From: Strongylocentrotus droebachiensis
Lineage: Eukaryota > Echinodermata > Echinoidea > Camarodonta > Strongylocentrotidae
Length of the DNA: 64,000 nt
Direction: 5' to 3'
NCBI GenBank assembly: GCA_035222895.1
Contig: JAVYIG010001593.1
Coordinates: 1 to 64,000, forward strand
Shown here in pieces: positions 58,528 through 64,000 of the stretch (positions within the stretch are counted from its first letter, which is position 1; the number at the start of each line of letters is the position of its first letter). Position numbers and translations under genes: made by a program. The notes under the pieces were generated by a model, which was not told the origin of the DNA, did not search any database, and saw only the letters and a list, made by a program, of their open reading frames with translations.

Positions 58528-60175
58528 CAGGGGCGTCGCTAAACCTTTTTCGGTGGGGTGGGGGGGGGGGGGTAAAGGCCAACGATTACCAACAAAACTA
58601 GCCACCAATTACCGACAAAATTAAATGTCCCAATATCTACAAATTTAACCCTAAAAACCCGGGGTCGAAGGCTAAATTGTTTTCCCTATGGACTATCTAC
58701 AGTACTTGCGTATGCGCAAATGGTCATTTTCCTCGACGACATAAATATACGAATTATTTCGTCAACTTAGTCAGCATCATAGCTAGGCGCGGAGCTAGGA
58801 TCTTATTTTAGGGGGCGGTAGTGAGTGAGCGAATCACTTAAAGGGGGGGGGGGTGGGTGATATGCCTTGGACGTTCCCTTAAATTATTAGAAAAAGAAGA
58901 CGAGTTATTGTGCCGTTCTCGACTGTTAATCCTTGTCTGAATGAAGTTTTCCCCCCTCCCACGCGAAAGCTTTGACGTTTCATTAAATTATTATAAAAAG
59001 AAGACGATTTGCTATACCGTTCTCGACTGTTAATCCTTTTCTGAATTCAGTTTCTCCCCCTCCCGCCCAAAGCGCGGAAGTTTTGATGTTTCATTTTGAG
59101 AAAACGCAGACGATTCGGTGTACTGTTCCTGGCTCTTAATAAGCCCTCTTTGTCTGAATTCAGTTTCCCCTCTCGCGCGAAGCGCGGAAGTTTTGACGTT
59201 TTATTAAAAAATTTAGAGAAAGAAGACGATTCGTTGTATCGTTTTCCACTCCTAACTCTTAATAAGCCCTAATTGTCTGAATTCAGTTTCCCCCTTTAGC
59301 GCGAAATTAAGCTTTGACGTTTCCTTAAATTATTAGAGAAAGCAGACGATTCGATGTACCGTTCTCGACTCGTCTAAGTGAAGTTTACCCCTCCCGCGCA
59401 AAGCGCGGAATTTTTGGCGTTTCATCAAAATATAGAGAAAAGAAGACGATTCGTCGTTCCGTTGTTGACTCTTAATCCTTGTTTGAATCTAATTTCCCCG
59501 AAAATTTTAAACCTCTGATTTCGTTAGCTGATATTTATATAGGAAAGTGAAATTTCGAGAAAATACAAGTATTGTAGTTGTAGTCACCCTCGAAGTCGTC
59601 ACAGCGGATAAACAGTCACAGTTCGTCGGGAAAAAAACTTGTCGGCCGACCGACAATATACATCTCACCGACTTCAAACTTTTGCATTTATATAGTAGGC
59701 CTACCCGAGGATCGAGCAAGAATACCGACACAGCTGACCCGACACAGCAACATATTTACCCGTGTCTTTCTTGCTCACTCGACGAGACGACTCCACCCAA
59801 CAACCCCCTCTCTCTTTTACTCCCACTCCTCCTCTCTCACTGTCAGGCTCTGACCTTTCCTCTCTTTCATCCCCCGGTTCTTTTGTTTCCCTTTTCTCTT
59901 TTTTCTTCTTTTTTCCTTTTCCTTATCTTTCTTTTCCTCTCCTCCCTTTTTTTCTTTTTTCTCTTTTCTTTCCTTTCTTTCTTTTCTTTTCCTTTTCTTT
60001 TTTTCTTTTCTTTCCCTTTCCCTCTCTTTTTTCCGACGGCAGCGCAATTTTACCGACAATGTCTTTACAGGTGCCTCCCCTCACTCAATATCCTTCTAAC
60101 TTCCCCCATTTCATGCACCAAGTAAGATCGTTGCCACCACCCCCCTGACGCCAAAGACTGAATCCCGGATGCCAC
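58528..60175. mobile_element. Composite repeat of the same family as 52678-55730
   Basis: The left end is CAGGGGCGTCGCTAAACC, followed by ACCAATTACCGACAAAATTA and ATTTAACCCTAAAAACCC. About six reverse 112-bp units (58870-59480) follow; a second CTAGGCGCGGAGCTAGGATC junction lies near 58783. Then come GTCGGCCGACCGACAATATA, CATCTCACCGACTTCAAAC and a long T/C-rich block (59800-60050). The right end is GGATGCCACTG. The Ser/Phe-rich open frames in this block come from pyrimidine repeats. Confidence 0.65.
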
Positions 60176-60299
60176 TGATATGAATGACGTTTTTTTTCTA
60201 TGACAATCATATTGTTTATTCATTATCCTTCCTCCCCAGCACTTAATCATTTATAAAAGATTATTGACACCTCACGTAAATGAAGTTAATGTAGCTTAA

Positions 60300-60551
60300 A
60301 GCCCCTATAAAATGTTGGGAGCCCCAAATTCGCCACAAATTTGAAGGCAACATTTCACTTAAATTTTATGTCATTTAAGACAAAATTGATAAAAGTAATT
60401 TGGGTTTTTTGTTGTATGCAGAAAACCTGCGTTTTGTTTTGAAAATCTTTGCAGAAATGTGTCTTAAATGACATCCTTTTTCACATTATGATACAATTTA
60501 AGTGACATTTTGCCATCAAATTTTTGGTGCTCCCAACACTCTAGAGGGGCT
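60300..60551. mobile_element. MITE flanked by TTAA, copy 1
   Basis: The ends are AGCCCCTATAAAATGTTGGG and CTCCCAACACTCTAGAGGGG then CT, inverted copies. TTAA lies on both sides (60296-60299 and 60552-60555), the target site of piggyBac elements. Inner inverted words are ATGTCATTTAAGACA and TGTCTTAAATGACAT. Confidence 0.7.
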
Positions 60552-60555
60552 TTAA

Positions 60556-61494
60556 CACTTTATTTTCAAATCACCATGCATTGCAAAATGAGCAGCTTTA
60601 ACTTTTCTACAAATGTACTAACACATTGGCAAGTATGAGACTCGTACAAACAATTTGAAAGTTTGGTATTTATTGATATAATTAATATATGGTATAATCT
60701 TTGTATGATTGATATAAATCTCCATTTAAAACGAAGTAAGGAATTTTTTTGCACTTGCAAATATAGCATAGTTAGCCTCGGGCTAACATCAATATACAAA
60801 TTAATAATATTATCAATCAAAATGGCATTAATTGTGGCAAATTAGCATGCTTAATACACACCTCAACCCACGCACACAAGCATGCATAAAGATGGACATG
60901 CACATGAATAATGCACTTACAACTAATACGTTTGCATAATCCAGCGTTTATCAATCTTTTTATAGCCACGGCACCCTTTAGATAAATACAATTTTTGTGG
61001 CACTCTTGTCCCAAAATCATTACAGAGGATTAATTTTATATCACTCTGGTACACACCAAGTGCCGTAAACATACATGTTTCTAAAATTCCAGAGAGAGAG
61101 AGAGAAGCAAGCGAGCGAAAAACAATGTATTTTTAACACTAGAAAAAGATATGATATTATGTACACAGGTAAGTTGCTGTATAGAAGTCATATTTTCGGT
61201 CACCTAGATGCAAGAAATCATACCGTTTTGCAACTTAATTGTTCTTTAAATGTTATTTCTCCAGGAAAAAAACCAGAGGTTTCTAGCATTTTGTTTTCAC
61301 AAAATTCACCCTTTATTTCACAATGGATCGAAAAATATATCTTTCATTAATCTCTCTCACGGCACCCCTGGAAATGTCCTGCGGCACTCGAGTTGAAAAA
61401 TGCTGGCATAATCTATATTTCCAGCTTCTTAGCACATCATAATTTTCAATACATGCATAATATCAGTTATCATAACCATTATTTATGATTCAGT
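60556..61494. other. Non-coding DNA
   Basis: AT-rich with a short GA run near 61093. Two fragments, CAGCGTTTATCAATCTTTTT with ATAGCCACGGCACCC near 60940-60975 and CTCTCACGGCACCCCTGG near 61354, look like pieces of another repeat, but I could not define it. Confidence 0.4.
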
Positions 61495-61830
61495 AGGGGT
61501 AGTCACGGTCTAGTGGATACGCCACTGGTGTGGATCATAATAGTTCATGGTTTGAGTCCCGCCATGGCTTTGGCAAGACATTAATCTACATTTGCCATTC
61601 TCCACCCAGGTGTTCAAAGGGTACCTGGTAGGATGCAAACGTTTATGTGGTTGTATTGGCTTGTGTGCGCTTGTAAAATGGCACCTGGCCAGAATACTCC
61701 CCAGAGAGCAGAGCGTGTGAACTAACATGGGCGGGTCAGCCAACTGAATCCAATTACCAAGGTAATAGTAGATATAAAAGTAAAGTTCTTATAAATGTAG
61801 TATTAAGCGCTATACAAATGTAAAAAGTCA
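61495..61830 (+). mobile_element. tRNA-derived SINE, second copy
   Basis: The head has A-box-like ACGGTCTAGTGGATACGC and B box GGTTTGAGTCC. The body shares GGCAAGACATTAATCTACAT and TTCTCCACCCAGGTG with the SINE at 45757. The tail ATTAAGCGCTATACAAATG resembles the LINE tail at 43507-43560. Confidence 0.8.
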
Positions 61831-62940
61831 CACAATTGAGCCTTCGAGCTGTGAGATGATTTTCAATAAAACAAACCATTTATTATATAATTGTTATTAT
61901 TAATGACACTTCTCCTTTCTCCTTTTTATGTACTGGTACTAGACTATTCAGACGCACAGTTCACTACAGGTTAAATGTAAACTTTCAAGCAAGGATTGCT
62001 AAATTAAATCATACATTGCTTCATCAACATTATTGTTTAGCGTCCATTCATCTTTATCCAACATTATAGGATTAGAAGTTTGGACGTTTCTGATCAGAAT
62101 CAGAGATTGATTGCACCAAATTTATGCTTCAAGATTCTAAATGGAGTCCAATCACTGAACACCTTTTTATGTATTACAAAAGACTATTCACACATACACA
62201 GTTTACTGCAAATTATGTAAACTTTCAATCAAGGATTGCTAAATGAAATCATACATGGATCATCATCATTGTTTAGCTTCCTTTTACTAGCGTTATAGCA
62301 TTGGACATTTTGACGACTTCTGATCAGAATCAGAAATAAATTGCATCAAATTCATTCTTCAAAATTCTAGAAGGATTCCAATCACTAAAATTGTTAATTC
62401 TTTAGTTCAGATGGAAACAGCCACACAATATCACTTTCTTTAACTGGATCTAAGTTTAAGAAACTGTCAAGAGAATCATAACAGCATGATCACTCAGAAT
62501 TCAAAACTAAACACAATTCCGTCTGAATACTACACCAAATTCCTTACACACACACACCTCCGTAATACCTCTAAATACCCTGCTTAAAAAAAGACATTGA
62601 TGAATAAAATTCCACATATTGTACATAGAAGGTTCTGCAGAACAGAAATGGTGTAACATTCATAGATTGCTGGGATTGGTCATATAATTGAAACAAACTG
62701 CTGCGAGGTTTGAATTTTAAAAGATACCCATTTCTAGATGAAAGAAATGATGAAGGTGATCAATTCACAAAAGTTATCTATATTTACACTTAAAATTGAT
62801 GAAAAATTGATAGTAGCAACGATGGTAAAATGTGGAATGCCTATTGCCGCATGGCAAAAGGTAAAATAGGCAGGGAATATATCGGTTATCACAAGCAAAT
62901 ATTTTTACCTTCATTGGTAAGTTCTCAAAGACAGTAAAAC
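61831..62940. repeat. Non-coding DNA with a roughly 240-bp direct duplication
   Basis: Two segments, near 61925-62155 and 62160-62395, share the words AGACTATTCA, GTAAACTTTCAA with CAAGGATTGCTAAAT, CTTCTGATCAGAATCAGA and TCCAATCACT in the same order. This is an old tandem duplication of about 235 bp. No exon was seen. Confidence 0.6.
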
Positions 62941-62944
62941 TTAA

Positions 62945-63287
62945 AGCCCCTCTAAAGTGTTGGGAGCCCCAAAAATTTGATGGAAAAATTTCTCTTAAAT
63001 TGTGTCATAATGTGAAAGAGGATGTCATTTAAGACACATTTTCAAAACTAATGTGTTTGAAGTCGAATATTGATGAAAGAATACAAAATTTAGGTTTTCT
63101 GCATACAACAAAATCCCAAATTATATATTCTTTTATCAATATTTGTCTTCGAACATATTTTTTGGTGGGAAATCTTTGCAGAAGTATGTCTTAAATGACA
63201 TCCTCTTTCACATTATGATACAAAATAAATGAAATTTTGCCATAACATTTTTGGCAAATTTGGGGCTTCCAACACTTTAGAGGGGCT
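62945..63287. mobile_element. MITE flanked by TTAA, copy 2
   Basis: It begins AGCCCCTCTAAAGTGTTGGG and ends with CCAACACTTTAGAGGGGCT; TTAA flanks both ends (62941-62944 and 63288-63291). It is about 90 bp longer than copy 1, and holds the same GATGTCATTTAAGACA and TGTCTTAAATGACATCC words. It lies just past the stop codon of the second GH31 gene. Confidence 0.75.
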
Positions 63288-63358
63288 TTAAGTGCCTGTA
63301 GGAATTCACTAAAATTTCATTAGAATGTTACATTAGTGAGAGAAGTGGATCAAGAAAA

Positions 63359-64000
63359 TCAAGGACATGGTTTATCTCTGGAGCAGTATCCATTATCAAC
63401 CTCAGAGTATAATTTGTTACGGACATCCCTAACATCCCGGAAAAGATCAGCCCACTGGGACTCACGTCGATAGAAGACAGGGATTATACCGATAGGTGCT
63501 TCCACTGTAACAGTCTCATCACCCGTTGAAGTAATGGTCTCATCCCACATGAAGACCCAGTCATCAGGTGGAAGGTACACATCCCATGTTTCTACTCCAG
63601 CTTCATATACAGGTGCAACCAGCAGATCAGGACCAAACATATACTGATACTGCACGCTGTAAGATCTAGGGTCGGATTCGTAATGCAAGAAGAGGGGACG
63701 CTGGACAGGTATGCCTCGTACGCTGTTTTCCTCAACGACAGCATGCCTGTACCTGTTCAGAGCATGGAAAATCTGTGTATGACAAGCAAGCTGGGAGAGA
63801 GTGCGTTCGTTGGAGTAGAATTGGAGATTGTCGTCGGGACGATTGCCCTCGTGTGTTCGCATCATGGTTGTGAAGGCGGCCATTTCCCCGTACCGGAACA
63901 TCAGCTCTTCCGTTCGTGTGTAGTTGAAGAGAGAGGTGAATCCTCCAATGTCGAAATGAAACAATCCAAAGCCAGATATGCCCAGAGACAGTGCAGCTGG
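63359..64000 (-). CDS. Second YihQ-type GH31 glycosidase gene, 3' part (cut by the window edge)
   Basis: The frame is open from the right edge to a TGA at 63361-63359, encoding the last 213 residues. It begins PAALSLGISGFGLFHFDIGG and continues FTTMMRTHEGNRPDDNLQFY, GIPVQRPLFLHYESDP, QYQYMFGPDLLVAPVY and WDVYLPPDDWVFMWDE, parallel to the last exon of the gene at 47120-58026. It ends with a different tail, YSEVDNGYCSRDKPCP. The Trp of the NWQFYS block in the first gene is Leu here. The catalytic nucleophile and acid lie outside the window. Same strand and neighbouring position indicate a tandem duplication. Confidence 0.9.
   Translation of the reverse strand, partial: PAALSLGISGFGLFHFDIGGFTSLFNYTRTEELMFRYGEMAAFTTMMRTHEGNRPDDNLQFYSNERTLSQLACHTQIFHALNRYRHAVVEENSVRGIPVQRPLFLHYESDPRSYSVQYQYMFGPDLLVAPVYEAGVETWDVYLPPDDWVFMWDETITSTGDETVTVEAPIGIIPVFYRRESQWADLFRDVRDVRNKLYSEVDNGYCSRDKPCP

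Noticed and set aside
63941..63964. A start codon for the second GH31 gene near 63964
   Set aside because: The codon there is TTG within a continuous conserved frame (GISGFGLFHFDIGG), so the gene simply continues past the window edge.

Overview
The window is animal nuclear DNA, most likely from a marine deuterostome invertebrate. I favour a sea urchin or a close relative, but that is inference. The grounds are short phased exons with GT-AG introns, long AT-rich introns and 3' regions, overused words such as TACATGTA and ACCGGTA, a very high load of foldback and G-tract repeats, and proteins of the animal type. There are no bacterial operons, CRISPR arrays or plasmid features.

Five protein-coding genes can be read exon by exon, plus the 3' part of a sixth. 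From left to right: (1) EIF1AD, minus strand, 4808-7201, an eIF1A-like OB-fold protein with an acidic tail; (2) NDUFAF1 (CIA30), plus strand, 12771-14520, a complex I assembly factor; (3) GNPNAT1 (GNA1), minus strand, 18666-24075, glucosamine-6-phosphate N-acetyltransferase, with a two-codon first coding exon and a decayed duplicate of its last exon just downstream; (4) CRLS1, plus strand, 26265-30782, cardiolipin synthase, head-to-head with GNPNAT1; (5) a secreted GH31 glycosidase of the bacterial YihQ (sulfoquinovosidase) type, minus strand, 47120-58026; and (6) a second GH31 gene of the same type, minus strand, cut by the right edge at 64000. NDUFAF1 and GNPNAT1 are tail-to-tail, with opposed poly(A) signals about 40 bp apart near 15250-15296. 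NDUFAF1 and CRLS1 are both mitochondrial. The two GH31 genes form a tandem pair.

The rest is mostly mobile DNA. A Penelope-like element remnant lies in CRLS1 intron 4 (28578-29319). It keeps an endonuclease-region tail and inverted flanking arms that each carry a minimal hammerhead-ribozyme motif. A hAT-like element (37783-41482) has a perfect 8-bp target duplication and sits, in opposite orientation, inside a relative (about 35328-42197). Both carry tandem arrays of a unit of about 112 bp. Tc1/mariner-type foldback elements with TA target sites lie at 33924-34803 and 54213-54873. A near-perfect palindrome of about 660 bp lies between the CRLS1 promoter region and its first coding exon. There are also LINE 3' ends (7875-8570, 22916-23640, 43507-43850), two tRNA-derived SINEs (45757, 61495) and a pair of elements flanked by TTAA.

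The best candidates for follow-up are the animal sulfoquinovosidase-like gene pair and the Penelope remnant with ribozyme motifs. No new defence or multigene system was seen.
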